This document shows, piece by piece, positions 35,692-44,623 of a DNA stretch of 64,000 nt. The stretch comes from Salinibacterium sp. dk2585 (GTDB taxonomy: Bacteria > Actinomycetota > Actinomycetes > Actinomycetales > Microbacteriaceae): positions 1,860,001-1,924,000 of the forward strand of contig NZ_CP042856.1 in NCBI RefSeq assembly GCF_008001035.1. The letters are read 5' to 3'. How positions within the stretch are numbered: position 1 is the first letter of the stretch; every line of letters starts with the position of its first letter. Under the pieces are notes generated by a model that was not told where the DNA came from, ran no database searches, and saw nothing but the letters and a program-made list of their open reading frames with translations. The position numbers were made by a program, and so were the translations under genes.

Positions 35692-36165
35692 ATGTACGAC
35701 GCACTCCAGGACTTCGTCGCAAGTCTCCCGACCATCATGCAGTGGATCGGAGTTGCCCTCGTTGCGGCGATTCCCTTCGTCGAGTCCTACTTCGGGTCAG
35801 CCATCGGGGTGCTCGCAGGCATCACTCCCGCCGTGGCCATCATCGCCGCAATCGTCGGCAATGTGATCTCGATGGTGATCGTCGTGGTCTCTGCGCACCA
35901 GCTGCGATCACGGGTGGTGGCAGGCAAGGACCAGAGGGAGGCGTCCCCTCGGCGCCAGAAGCTGCGGCGAGCATTCGACCGTTACGGAGTGGCGGGAGTG
36001 AGCCTGCTCGGCCAGACGATCCTGCCGAGCCAGATCACCTCCGCGGCAATGGTCTCCTTCGGAGCATCCAGGAACGCGGTCATCCTGTGGCAGATCATCT
36101 CGATCATCATCTGGGGTGTCGCCTTCGGCGTGTTCGCGTCGCTCGGCGTATCGTTCCTCCGCTGA
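35692..36165 (+). CDS. Small multidrug-export-like membrane protein
   Basis: This 157-residue protein has four to five hydrophobic segments, with FVESYFGSAIGVLAGITP near residue 30 and GQTILPSQITSAAMVSFGASR near residue 110. This is the pattern of the small multidrug export family (Sm_multidrug_ex). The transport activity of this family is poorly supported experimentally. The ATG at 35692 has GGAAAGG upstream. It is divergent from the two-component genes and may be their target. Confidence 0.75.
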   Translation: MYDALQDFVASLPTIMQWIGVALVAAIPFVESYFGSAIGVLAGITPAVAIIAAIVGNVISMVIVVVSAHQLRSRVVAGKDQREASPRRQKLRRAFDRYGVAGVSLLGQTILPSQITSAAMVSFGASRNAVILWQIISIIIWGVAFGVFASLGVSFLR

Positions 36166-36214
36166 TCCGCTCCCTCGTGGCGGATGCAGCATGCGGCCGG
36201 GGCCACCGCGCGGA

Positions 36215-36922
36215 TCAGTCGCGCGTGGTCTCGGTGCGTGCTGTATCGGCCTTTGCGGCCTGGGCGTCCGTGGACCCGGGAGCCGTGAACACGCGCTCGC
36301 GCAAGAACTCCCGCACGTCCTCGACCTCCTCCATCGAGATGCCGTGCCCGATCCCCTCGTAGCGGCGCCGCGTCAGGGTGCAGTGTGCCGGCAACCAACG
36401 TTCCGTGGCATCCGTCGCCTCCGTCGGGATGACGGGGTCAGCCACGTCACGCCCCCAGAAGAGCGGGGGACGCAGTTCGGCGAGACGCTCATCGGCGGGG
36501 CACTCCCCCGGCACGACGAAACCAGAGAGATTGACGAAGGCGGCAAAACGCTCGGGCGCGAAGCGCATGAGGTGCGTCGCGAGGGCACCACCCTGGCTGA
36601 ATCCGAGCACGGCGACCGGGCCAGCAGGCGCAAGGCGGTCAAGCCAGGCCAGGATGCCCCGCGTCGCCGTCGCAACGCCCTCGGCGGACGGCAGGCCCGG
36701 CTGCGCGGGAGGGAACCACGTGAATCCGCCACCGAAGAACGGCAGGGGTGCACGCAGGGCCGCATAGACGACGCCCGGCAAGAGCACGGGGGCGAGCTGC
36801 ATCAGGTCATGCTCGTGCGAGCCGCGACCGTGCAACAACACCACAAGTGGGCGCTCCCCGAGCGATTCCTTCGGTTCCGACCACACGACGAGCGAATCGT
36901 CGACCTCAAGCGTTTCTGACAT
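36215..36922 (-). CDS. Alpha/beta hydrolase (phospholipase/carboxylesterase family)
   Basis: The 235-residue protein has the alpha/beta-hydrolase core: LVVLLHGRGSHEHDL (oxyanion region), the nucleophile elbow GFSQGG (Ser near residue 110), the acid in GRDVADPVIP and the His in YEGIGHGIS. This is the YpfH/carboxylesterase 2 type acting on small esters or lysophospholipids. It starts one base after the acyl-CoA dehydrogenase stop region (stop and start share bases), so it is likely co-transcribed with it. Confidence 0.88.
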   Translation of the reverse strand: MSETLEVDDSLVVWSEPKESLGERPLVVLLHGRGSHEHDLMQLAPVLLPGVVYAALRAPLPFFGGGFTWFPPAQPGLPSAEGVATATRGILAWLDRLAPAGPVAVLGFSQGGALATHLMRFAPERFAAFVNLSGFVVPGECPADERLAELRPPLFWGRDVADPVIPTEATDATERWLPAHCTLTRRRYEGIGHGISMEEVEDVREFLRERVFTAPGSTDAQAAKADTARTETTRD

Positions 36923-38085
36923 CAGTCATCCTCTCCTGTCGAGTTCTGCTCGAGCGGCCCCAGCAGTGCCGTGGCCACGGTCGAGTGAACCGCATCCTCA
37001 TTGCTCGGGTGGAAGGCACCCGCGAGCACATCGCGCAGCAGGCGGCCCAGTTCGTCGCCATTGCGATACGACCGTCCTCCCGACACACGCACGGCCTGCT
37101 CTACAACGAACTTGGCTGTCTCTGTCGCCCGAAGCCTGACCCCTGTCAGGGCGCGGAACCACTGGTCGCCGTGGTCGGTCCCCTCATCGACATCGCGAGC
37201 GACCGCCTCGAGCTGCGGCATGAAGCCGTCGAGTGCGAGCGCGGCATCCGCGAGCTTCCAGCGCGTGTCGGGGCTCTGGTCGGCCGTCAGCCCCGTGCGC
37301 TGCGAGCGACGCGACTTCGCAGCCTCGACCCCGAGCTCGAGGGCGCGCTGCGCGATCCCCGCGTAGACCGAGGCGAGCAGCAGCAGGAAGTTGGCGAAGA
37401 TCGCAAAGACGAGCGGATGCGCCGACGGACCCAGCGGACGCTGCCCGAACACGCGGTCAGCCGGCGCGTAGGCGCCCACGAGCCGCGTCGTGTTGCTCTG
37501 GCTGGCGCGCATGCCGATCGTGTCCCAGTCGTCGAGGATCTCGACGCCCTCGCATCCGCGCTCCACGAAGGCGTGCACAAGCTGGGGTTCCGCGCCGGAA
37601 TCGTCCCTGCCGAAGATGCCGAGCCTGGTCCACACGGGCGACAGGCTCGTGAACACCTTCGTGCCCGTGAAGCGGTAGCCGCCGTCGGCGGACGGTTCCG
37701 CCGTGGTCATGCTGCCGAACAGCACGAGGTCGTTGCCCGGTTCGCTGATTCCGAACCCGAAGATCTCGCCCTCAGCCGCCTCCCGCAGCACGAAGTCGAG
37801 CGTCGTGTCGCCCCGCTCGTGCAAAAGCCTGGCAACCCCGGTCCACACGAGGTGCATATTGACGGCGAGCGCCGTTGCCGGGGCCGCGCCGGCGAGCCGA
37901 GCCTGCTCGCGCGTCGCCTCCGGGAGAGACATCCCCAGCCCGCCGAAGCTCCTAGGCACCAGCATGCGCAGGTACCCGAGCTCGGCGAGATCGCGGAGGT
38001 CATCGTGCGGGAAGGAGTTCTCCCGGTCGTGCTTGTCCGCCCGCGCACGGATGGTCTCGAGCAGCTTCGGAGGCAGGATACTCAC
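36922..38085 (-). CDS. Acyl-CoA dehydrogenase family protein
   Basis: The 387-residue protein has the three-domain acyl-CoA dehydrogenase layout: DLRDLAELGYLRMLVPRSFGGLGMS, GFGISEPGNDL (FAD-contact strand), GGYRFTGTKVFTSLSPV, and a C-terminal helical domain with VRVSGGRSYRNGDELGRLLRDVLAGAFHPSNED. The catalytic Glu position is not clear, as in the group related to DszC/XiaF-like monooxygenases. Hence it may be a flavin oxygenase rather than a dehydrogenase. The GTG at 38085 directly follows GGGAGG, a short spacing; no better start is seen. Confidence 0.85.
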   Translation of the reverse strand: MSILPPKLLETIRARADKHDRENSFPHDDLRDLAELGYLRMLVPRSFGGLGMSLPEATREQARLAGAAPATALAVNMHLVWTGVARLLHERGDTTLDFVLREAAEGEIFGFGISEPGNDLVLFGSMTTAEPSADGGYRFTGTKVFTSLSPVWTRLGIFGRDDSGAEPQLVHAFVERGCEGVEILDDWDTIGMRASQSNTTRLVGAYAPADRVFGQRPLGPSAHPLVFAIFANFLLLLASVYAGIAQRALELGVEAAKSRRSQRTGLTADQSPDTRWKLADAALALDGFMPQLEAVARDVDEGTDHGDQWFRALTGVRLRATETAKFVVEQAVRVSGGRSYRNGDELGRLLRDVLAGAFHPSNEDAVHSTVATALLGPLEQNSTGEDD

Positions 38086-38159
38086 CCTCCCAGCATCCCA
38101 CGCCGGCCGACAGCGCTGTCGACCTCGTCGCCCCACGAGGCCAGCGCCTGCGCAGGCGG

Positions 38160-38237
38160 GTGAACAGCACCTACCTGCTCTTGGGTGGACTCGTGCTCTT
38201 CATCGTCGCGCAGAGCGTGATTGGGATGCTGCGCTAG
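38160..38237 (+). CDS. Possible 25-residue membrane microprotein
   Basis: A short frame from GTG encodes VNSTYLLLGG then a hydrophobic run ending IGMLR, a single predicted transmembrane helix. Of its 24 codons after the start, 21 end in G or C, which fits real coding in this genome. The upstream sequence AGGCGG could be a ribosome-binding site with very short spacing. Its TAG stop shares bases with the convergent helD stop (CTAG). It lies in the only stretch free of genes between the dehydrogenase start and helD. No family is recognised. Confidence 0.35.
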   Translation: MNSTYLLLGGLVLFIVAQSVIGMLR

Positions 38238-40462
38238 CGTGCTTGCTCGCCCGGCGCGGGCAACTCTCCCACGATCGTGAGGCGCTGCGTTGCCCGCGTC
38301 ATCGCCACGTAGAGGGCGTTGACGCCCCGGGGAGCAGCAGCGATGCCTGAGGGGTCGACGACGACGACCGAGTCGAACTCGAGGCCCTTCGAGTCCTGCG
38401 GCGAGATCACGACGATCGGGGTCAGGAGGCTCTCGGAGCCACGCGAGACAAGGTCGCCGAAGCGTGCGGTGAGGGTCGCAAGCACCGACTCGAGCGCGCC
38501 CTCCATGACGATGACTGCCATGGTTCCCGCGGTCGACTCCGAACGCATCGTCTCGACCGCCGTCACGACGTCGCCCGTGAACTCGACCGGCCACGGCGTG
38601 CTGCGCACGGCCTTCGATGGCGTCACGGGCAGGCCGTGGTCGATCGCGAACTGCTCAGCGACCGAGGCGATCTGGCTCGGGGTGCGGTAGTTGACCGTCA
38701 ACTCCTCGAGGCGCCAGCGCGACGCCTCCGCACTGCGGCCCACGAGCGGGCGAAGCGCCTGCCGCCAGGTCGGTGCCGCACTCGCGGCTGAGCCCTGCGC
38801 GATATCCCCCACGATCGTGAAGGAGCGCAACGGGCAGCGCCGCAGCAGCACGCGCCACTGCATGGGTGACAGTTCCTGCGCCTCATCGACGACGATGTGG
38901 CCGTAGGTCCACGAGCGGTCGCTTCCGGCCCGCTCCGAGGTGGTCACGCGGATGCCCGTCTCGGCGAAGTTCGCCGCGAGCGACTTCGCGTCGATCATCC
39001 CTGCGACCTGCATGTTCTCGATCGCCTGCTCGGCGTTCTCGATGTCGCGCTTGCGCTGCTGCTTCTCCTCCCGTTTGCGGGCGGCGTCCACGGCGTCGAA
39101 CTCGCCCAGCAGCTCCGCGGCCTCGTCAAGGAGCGGCACGTCCTCAACCGTGAAGGGAGCGTCGCGGTGCCTGCGAAGGAGCGCGCGCTGGGCATCCGAC
39201 CAGTTGGGGGTCAGCTCGGCGAGCCACTGTGGCCGCGCGTAGAGGTCCTGGAGCAGCTTCTGGGGCGTCAGGGGCAACCATGCCGTGTTGAGGGCGACCC
39301 GCACGTCGTGCGCCGTGCGCAGGTCTTCCTGCAGCATCGGCAGGTCGGAACCGTCGATCGTGTTGCCCTGCGCTCGCAGCTGCGCGGCCCACTGCTTCGT
39401 GAGCTCCCCGAGGGCGGTCTTCACAAAGGTGACCCTGGCCTCGTTGTATGGCTTGCGCGTGTCCCGCGCGCGAGCGATCGCACGCTCGACCGTTGACGGG
39501 TCGAGCATGACGGTGTCGCCATTCACGACCATGGGCACGGGGGCCGCCGGCACCCGCTGGCGGGAGCGCACGGCACGCGCGATGAGCTCCGCCATCGCTC
39601 CGCGGCCCTTCAGCGCGGCGACAGCGGGTTCATCGTTCGTCGTCGCCTGGATGCCGGGCATGAGGCCGCCGAGGCTCGCGAGCACGACGCCCGTCTCGCC
39701 GAGCGAGGGCAGCACAGACTCGATGTAGTGGAGGAACGAGGCCGAGGGCCCGACGATGAGCACACCGGAGTTGCCGAGGCGCTTGCGGTGGGTATAGAGG
39801 AGGTAGGCGGCCCGATGCAGGGCCACGGCCGTCTTTCCTGTGCCGGGGCCACCCTGCACGACCAGCACACCGGCGAGGTCGGAGCGGATGATGCGGTCCT
39901 GTTCCGCCTGGATGGTCGCGACGATGTCGTTCATGCGGCCCGTGCGTTCGGCGCCGAGCGCCGCGAGCAGGGCGCCCTCCCCCTGGTGCCCACCGCCCTC
40001 GCTCAGGAGTTCGGAGTCGAAGATCTCGTCCTCAATGCGCACGACCTCGCGGCCCCGGGAGATGAGGTGGCGTCGCGCCCGCGCCCCAAGCGGGGTCGCC
40101 GCAGTCGCCTGGTAGAACGCGCTCGCCTGCGGCACACGCCAGTCGAGCAGAATGGGGCGCTGCTCCTCGTCGCGCAGGCCGATGCGACCGATGTAACGGT
40201 CCGCTGGGTCATCCGCATCACCGGATGCTTCGAGCTGCAGCCGCCCAAAGGCGAGACGCTCGGTCACGTCGCGCAGCTGCGCGATGCGGTCCTCGTAGAG
40301 CCGTGCGAAGGTGTCGCGCTCCGAGCGCCCCTGGTGGGTGCCTCCCCCGCCCTGCGCACGCACAGCCACGAGCTGGCGCTCCGCCTCCGCCCTCAGTTCG
40401 TCGAGGCGCGCATAGAGCCCCGACACGTAGTCGCGCTCGTGGTCCAGCCCGTCTTCGATCAC
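38234..40462 (-). CDS. helD: HelD-type ATPase (UvrD-like RNA polymerase motor)
   Basis: The 742-residue superfamily-1 protein has an N-terminal coiled-coil (residues 1-75), the GRIG segment with LLDWRVP, Walker A GGPGTGKT at 204-211, a long insertion, the DEAQ box VVDEAQELSP (near 525), GDIAQG and C-terminal motifs V/VI (SPQDSKGLEFDSVVV, NALYVAMTRA). HelD relatives remove stalled RNA polymerase from DNA. In some Actinobacteria the HelR type protects against rifamycins. The GTG start has GAGGGG upstream. Confidence 0.92.
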   Translation of the reverse strand: MIEDGLDHERDYVSGLYARLDELRAEAERQLVAVRAQGGGGTHQGRSERDTFARLYEDRIAQLRDVTERLAFGRLQLEASGDADDPADRYIGRIGLRDEEQRPILLDWRVPQASAFYQATAATPLGARARRHLISRGREVVRIEDEIFDSELLSEGGGHQGEGALLAALGAERTGRMNDIVATIQAEQDRIIRSDLAGVLVVQGGPGTGKTAVALHRAAYLLYTHRKRLGNSGVLIVGPSASFLHYIESVLPSLGETGVVLASLGGLMPGIQATTNDEPAVAALKGRGAMAELIARAVRSRQRVPAAPVPMVVNGDTVMLDPSTVERAIARARDTRKPYNEARVTFVKTALGELTKQWAAQLRAQGNTIDGSDLPMLQEDLRTAHDVRVALNTAWLPLTPQKLLQDLYARPQWLAELTPNWSDAQRALLRRHRDAPFTVEDVPLLDEAAELLGEFDAVDAARKREEKQQRKRDIENAEQAIENMQVAGMIDAKSLAANFAETGIRVTTSERAGSDRSWTYGHIVVDEAQELSPMQWRVLLRRCPLRSFTIVGDIAQGSAASAAPTWRQALRPLVGRSAEASRWRLEELTVNYRTPSQIASVAEQFAIDHGLPVTPSKAVRSTPWPVEFTGDVVTAVETMRSESTAGTMAVIVMEGALESVLATLTARFGDLVSRGSESLLTPIVVISPQDSKGLEFDSVVVVDPSGIAAAPRGVNALYVAMTRATQRLTIVGELPAPGEQAR

Positions 40463-40519
40463 TCCGCAGCCCCTCAGAAATTTCCGGCCCTCAAGTCTAG
40501 GCCACTGCGGGTGGGAGAC

Positions 40520-41710
40520 TCAGACGCTCGCTGACCCCTCCATTCGTCGCCTCGCATCAACGATGCGGTCGAGCATGACCGACTCGTCATAGTGCGCGGC
40601 GGCGCGGTCTCTGCCGAGCACGATCCGGTGCCGCGCGAAAGCAAGCCGGGTGGCGCTGCGCGCGAACTGCTCGAAGGCGTCGCCGATGCCGTGGCTGCGC
40701 GCCCACGCCGCCGCGGCCCGACGCCCCTGGCCGGTCGAGAGCATCCCGACCTCCTGTGCAGTGAACCATCCTGCGGCCGCATACTCCTGCAGGTGCATCC
40801 TCGTGAGGCCCCGCTCCTGCCTCCGCAGGAAGTAGACGATCACGAAACCGATAACGAACAGCGGCACCTGCACCGTGAAGTAGTAGGCGTAGAAGTCGGT
40901 GACGAAGAGCGCCGAACCGTTCCAGAAGGCGTGCAGGAGAATCGCCGGCACAAGCCCCAGCGCCGCCCAGCCGACCATGCCGAACGGCGTGGCCCTGCGC
41001 GAGGCGAAGCCCATGATCACGCCCGTGCACGCCGTGAACATGACGTGCGCAAAGGGCGACATGAGCCCGCGCATGACAAAGATCTCTCCCACTTCGCCGA
41101 AGCTCTGTGCCTCACCGATCGCGAGGCCGAAGTACTGGACGTTCTCGGTGAAGGCGAAACCCACCGCGATCATCGCACCGTAGACGATGCCGTCGACGGG
41201 GCCGTCGAACTGGCGACGGACGACCCAGAAGAGGATGAGCAGGCCGAGCGCCTTGCCCACCTCTTCGACGATGGGCGCCTGCACAACGAGGCCCAGGAAG
41301 AGCGACCAGAACCCGTCGCCGATGCCCACGACCGCCGCCACGAGTTGCACGCCGAGGTCGAAGAGGAGGGCGATTGCGACCGAGGCTGCGGCACCCCAAA
41401 GGAAGGCGAAGGTGAGTGCTCCGCGCGGCTCGGGCTCCCAGCGGTCGATCCACGAGATGCCCATCAGCACGATCGCGAGGGGGATGAGCGCCAGGATGCC
41501 CGCTACGACGAACGCGGTCGCCCCCAGGAACGCAAGCAGGTAGACCGTGACCATCAGCGCGATGAGCGAGAGCACCGCGTAGCCGACGATCGCCCAGACA
41601 AGCACGGTGTTGTCGCCGCGCGGACGGCCAGCGAGCACGGGCCGCGTCGAGTGCAGCACCGGCTCAGGATTGGCGGCAGGGTGCTCGCTCGCCTGCGAGC
41701 CGAAGGTCAC
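40520..41710 (-). CDS. PrsW-family intramembrane metalloprotease
   Basis: This 396-residue protein has eight to nine transmembrane helices and the CPBP/PrsW motifs: WEPEPRGAL after helix 2, EEVGK in helix 4 (catalytic Glu pair), FTENVQY, PFAHVMFTA and LLHAFWN, which together supply the metal ligands. PrsW of Bacillus cuts an anti-sigma factor; the substrate here is unknown. The cytoplasmic tail of about 110 residues is Arg-rich. The start overlaps the stop of the next membrane gene (ATGA). Confidence 0.92.
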   Translation of the reverse strand: MTFGSQASEHPAANPEPVLHSTRPVLAGRPRGDNTVLVWAIVGYAVLSLIALMVTVYLLAFLGATAFVVAGILALIPLAIVLMGISWIDRWEPEPRGALTFAFLWGAAASVAIALLFDLGVQLVAAVVGIGDGFWSLFLGLVVQAPIVEEVGKALGLLILFWVVRRQFDGPVDGIVYGAMIAVGFAFTENVQYFGLAIGEAQSFGEVGEIFVMRGLMSPFAHVMFTACTGVIMGFASRRATPFGMVGWAALGLVPAILLHAFWNGSALFVTDFYAYYFTVQVPLFVIGFVIVYFLRRQERGLTRMHLQEYAAAGWFTAQEVGMLSTGQGRRAAAAWARSHGIGDAFEQFARSATRLAFARHRIVLGRDRAAAHYDESVMLDRIVDARRRMEGSASV

Positions 41711-42522
41711 AGCTGTTGCTCGCGCAGGATGCTGAGGGCGCGATTCACGCGATCGCTGAGCCCTGCGACGCCGCGGTTTGCGCGACGCTCGAGCACCTCA
41801 ATGGCCTGGACGAGTTGCTCGCGCTGTCGCCCGTTCACGACGCCCCAGGCAGCGCGGGCCCTGAGCGAGAGACGCGCGCCGCGTGCCGCGAGCACAGCGC
41901 TCACGGCGGGTGGAATGAGTGCGGCGAGGCCCAGGAGGGGCCATGCCGTGACGGAGCTGCCGTCGGCCCGAAGGTCCTGCCCGATCGCGACCCACACGGC
42001 GGCGAGCGACAGCACGCCGAAGACGATGGGGATGAGCCTCAGCCACCTGGCGATGTCCTCGTGACGCACCGACTCGCGCGCGTCGATCACCTCGAGCTCG
42101 GCACGCCAGCGCGCGATGTCATCCTTTGTGACCTTGCGGGCCTTCGCATCCTTGACGCGCATCCGCAGCACGCCGTAGCCCTGCGCATCGCGGGTGAGCA
42201 GGCGCACGAGCCCGAAGACCAGGCCGACGGCGACGACGAGGATGACGGCGAGCGCGAGGAGCACCCCTGCGGCCAGCTGCCATTCCTGGTCGAGCACGAG
42301 TCCGGCGCCGACCGCGATGCCGAAGGCCGGGATGAGCGCCGAGAGTGCGGCAGCGGGAACGACCCAGAAGATCTCATGGGCCCGACGCCGCGCGAACTGC
42401 ACATTGCGCGTGCGTGCGGAACGCACGTCGTACCAGGCCGTGCCGACATCAGCGACCTGGAACACGAGGGCGCTGAGCCACAGCACGAGCAGCCAGAGCG
42501 TGGCATCCCACCAGAAGTTCAT
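41707..42522 (-). CDS. Membrane protein of unknown function
   Basis: This 271-residue protein has an N-terminal helix (MNFWWDATLWLLVLWLSALVF), two more near residues 45-100, a charged stretch with KDDIARWRAELEVIDARESVRHEDIARW, then two helices and a C-terminal cytoplasmic tail. It resembles no family that can be named with confidence. Four-base overlap with the PrsW gene suggests a shared function, for example as a partner or substrate. The start MNFWWDA at 42522 removes a long unconvincing upstream extension. Confidence 0.75.
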   Translation of the reverse strand: MNFWWDATLWLLVLWLSALVFQVADVGTAWYDVRSARTRNVQFARRRAHEIFWVVPAAALSALIPAFGIAVGAGLVLDQEWQLAAGVLLALAVILVVAVGLVFGLVRLLTRDAQGYGVLRMRVKDAKARKVTKDDIARWRAELEVIDARESVRHEDIARWLRLIPIVFGVLSLAAVWVAIGQDLRADGSSVTAWPLLGLAALIPPAVSAVLAARGARLSLRARAAWGVVNGRQREQLVQAIEVLERRANRGVAGLSDRVNRALSILREQQL

Positions 42523-42609
42523 TTCGTCGAAACTACCCGCTGCGCGCGGGCAAGTCGAGCGGGCACACCGGCCCGGCCGATTGTCGGCACCACACATGCG
42601 ACTGCGCGC

Positions 42610-42762
42610 ATATGGCTCGATCGCAACTGGTCGGAGTTGTTGCAGGAACTGCGCGTGGCACAGTGGGCGGACCGTCTCGTCAAGGCGACCCTCGTGGGCG
42701 TCGCCGTCGTCGTCATCCTCTGGTTTGCCCTGCCTGGCCGTCGAGGTCAGCGCGGGGAATGA
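42610..42762 (+). pseudogene. Remnant of a DUF6328-family membrane protein gene
   Basis: The frame encodes LDRNWSELLQELRVAQ, the conserved N-terminal mark of DUF6328 proteins. It runs straight into WADRLVKATLVGVAVVV and a tail ILWFALPGRR, which look like the later middle and the C-terminus of the same family. The intervening helices are gone and no start codon stands in frame near the beginning. The 3' part overlaps the end of aspA on the other strand. This fits a gene decayed by internal deletions. Confidence 0.55.
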
Positions 42763-44260
42763 TCGGGATCGCCGACGTGGTCGGCACGATGCCACTCAGC
42801 CGCTCGGGGCTCAGTACGCGCCGCACCTCCTCCTCCGACATGTAGCCGTTCTGCACCACGAGGTCCGCAATCGACGCATTGGTCGTCAGCGCCGCGTGGG
42901 CCAGGGTCGCGGATGCCGCGTACCCGATGTACGGAGTGAGGGCCGTCACGACGCTGACCGAGGTCTCGACCTCGGAGGCGAGGCGCTGCACATTGGGCGT
43001 GATGCCATCGATGCAGTTGATGCGGAGGGTGCGGCATCCGTTGGTCAACCAGGCAAGGGACTGCAGGATGCTGTGGGCGATGACCGGCTCGAAGGCATTG
43101 AGCTGCAGCTGGCCGGCCTCGGCCGCCGCCGTGACGGTCGCGTCGGCGCCGATGATGCTGAAGGCGATCTGGTTGACGACCTCGGGGATGACCGGGTTGA
43201 CCTTGCCGGGCATGATCGACGACCCGGCCTGCTTGGCGGGAAGGAAGATCTCGCCGAGCCCGGACTGCGGGCCCGAGCTGAGGAGCCGCAGGTCGTTGCA
43301 GATCTTGGAGAGCTTGACCGCCGCACGCTTGAGCGTGCCGCTGACCGTCATGAAGACACCCGTGTCGCTCGTGGCCTCGATGAGGTCCATCGCCGTCACG
43401 GTGTCGATCCCCGAGACCTCGGCCAGGTGGCGGCAGACCGCCTCGGTGTAGTGGGGCGGCGAGGTGATGCCCGTGCCGATCGCTGTCGCGCCCATATTGA
43501 TCTCGCTCAGCAGCGGGATCGTCTCGCGCAGCCTGTCGTGGTCTTCCACCAGGGTGTGAGAGAAGCCCGTGAACTCCTGGCCGAGGGTCATGGGGACGGC
43601 GTCCTGCAGCTGGGTGCGGCCCACCTTGACGATGCCCGCAAACTCCGCGCCCTTGCGCGCGAAGGAGTCGGCGAGCATCCGGTGTTCCTCGAGCAGCCTC
43701 CGGATGCCGAAGACGAGCGAGAGCTTGACGGCGGTCGGGTAGACGTCATTGGTGCTCTGGCTGCGGTTGACGTCGTCGAGGGGGTGCAGGTGCTGGTAGT
43801 CGCCGCGCTCATAGCCCATGAGTTCGAGGCCGCGGTTGGCGATGACCTCGTTCGCGTTCATGTTCGTCGAGGTTCCCGCGCCACCCTGGATGACGCCCAC
43901 GACGAACTGGTCGTGCAGCGCTCCCCCGACGATCTCCTCGCAGACGCGCTCGATGATGTCGGCCTTCTCCCGCTCGAGGGCACCGATCTCCCGGTTGGCC
44001 CGCGCCGCTGCCTGCTTGACGCGCGCGAGGGCAGTGACGAGATCGGGGTACACGTAGATGGGGCGCCTCGTGATGGGAAAGTTCTCGAGTGCGCGGGCGG
44101 TGTGGATGCCCCAGTAGACGTCAGCCGGGATGTCGCGCGTGCCGAGCGAATCCCGATCAATGCGCGTGGGGCCCGCGATCTCGTCTTCGACGTCGCCCCC
44201 AATAATGGTGACAGGTGCCGTCACCGTGGGCTTTTCAGTGCCGTCTGAAGGAATCGTCAT
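42713..44260 (-). CDS. aspA: Aspartate ammonia-lyase
   Basis: AspA splits L-aspartate into fumarate and ammonia. The 515-residue protein has the superfamily motifs: GTSTNMNANEVIANRG, NRSQSTNDVYPTA, VGRTQLQDAVPMTLGQE and the signature loop GSSIMPGKVNP near residues 340-353. Aspartase rather than fumarase is favoured by the LSSGPQSGLGEIFLPAKQAGSS segment and by the N-terminal RIDRDSLGTRDIPADVYWGIHTARALENFPI. The start at 44260 (MTIPSDG) has GAGAGAAG upstream. The last eight residues read through the DUF6328 remnant. Confidence 0.92.
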   Translation of the reverse strand: MTIPSDGTEKPTVTAPVTIIGGDVEDEIAGPTRIDRDSLGTRDIPADVYWGIHTARALENFPITRRPIYVYPDLVTALARVKQAAARANREIGALEREKADIIERVCEEIVGGALHDQFVVGVIQGGAGTSTNMNANEVIANRGLELMGYERGDYQHLHPLDDVNRSQSTNDVYPTAVKLSLVFGIRRLLEEHRMLADSFARKGAEFAGIVKVGRTQLQDAVPMTLGQEFTGFSHTLVEDHDRLRETIPLLSEINMGATAIGTGITSPPHYTEAVCRHLAEVSGIDTVTAMDLIEATSDTGVFMTVSGTLKRAAVKLSKICNDLRLLSSGPQSGLGEIFLPAKQAGSSIMPGKVNPVIPEVVNQIAFSIIGADATVTAAAEAGQLQLNAFEPVIAHSILQSLAWLTNGCRTLRINCIDGITPNVQRLASEVETSVSVVTALTPYIGYAASATLAHAALTTNASIADLVVQNGYMSEEEVRRVLSPERLSGIVPTTSAIPIIPRADLDGQAGQTRG

Positions 44261-44623
44261 CGTCTTCTCTCTCACGCCCGGTTGGGATGGCCACATGGCG
44301 CTTGAAAGCCTAGCAATCCGGGCAGCAAGGGCGACTTGGCGGTCCGTGCCGCGCCGGGGTCACGGGCGCGCATCCGCGGCCCAACGCGGCCGCATTTGCC
44401 CCGTCCGGGGGCCACGGATGCCCGGAACGACGGGGAAGTAGCCCGAAATTGGCCATGTCGCAGGGGGCATCCTTGCCGCTACTATTCTCGGAACGCACCA
44501 ATTGATTAGTCTTTCTCACTCTCTAGCGAGCCTGGGGAGCGGGAATCCAATGCACGACAGCAGTTTTCCTGGGGGACAGGGCCCGCTCCAATCGGAGCGA
44601 GCTGCATAGAGAGGGTTAACGCC
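44261..44623. promoter_or_regulatory. Divergent regulatory region of aspA and the DUF2510 gene
   Basis: No gene is seen in these 363 bases. They contain a CCCCGTC/GACGGGG inverted repeat (44399-44405 and 44429-44435) and, in the leader of the DUF2510 gene, a CGCTCC-AATC-GGAGCG hairpin (44584-44599) just upstream of its ribosome-binding site. The GGGGAGCGG-like run near 44533 recalls some actinobacterial leaders, but no riboswitch class can be matched. Confidence 0.45.

Noticed and set aside
40463-40519. Rifamycin-associated element before helD
   Set aside because: The 57-base gap contains no inverted repeat of the required length.
44520-44623. Possible c-di-AMP-type riboswitch in the DUF2510 leader
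   Set aside because: A GGGGAGCGGG run followed by AATCCAATG looked suggestive, but the long-range pairs and other conserved boxes of that class could not be found.
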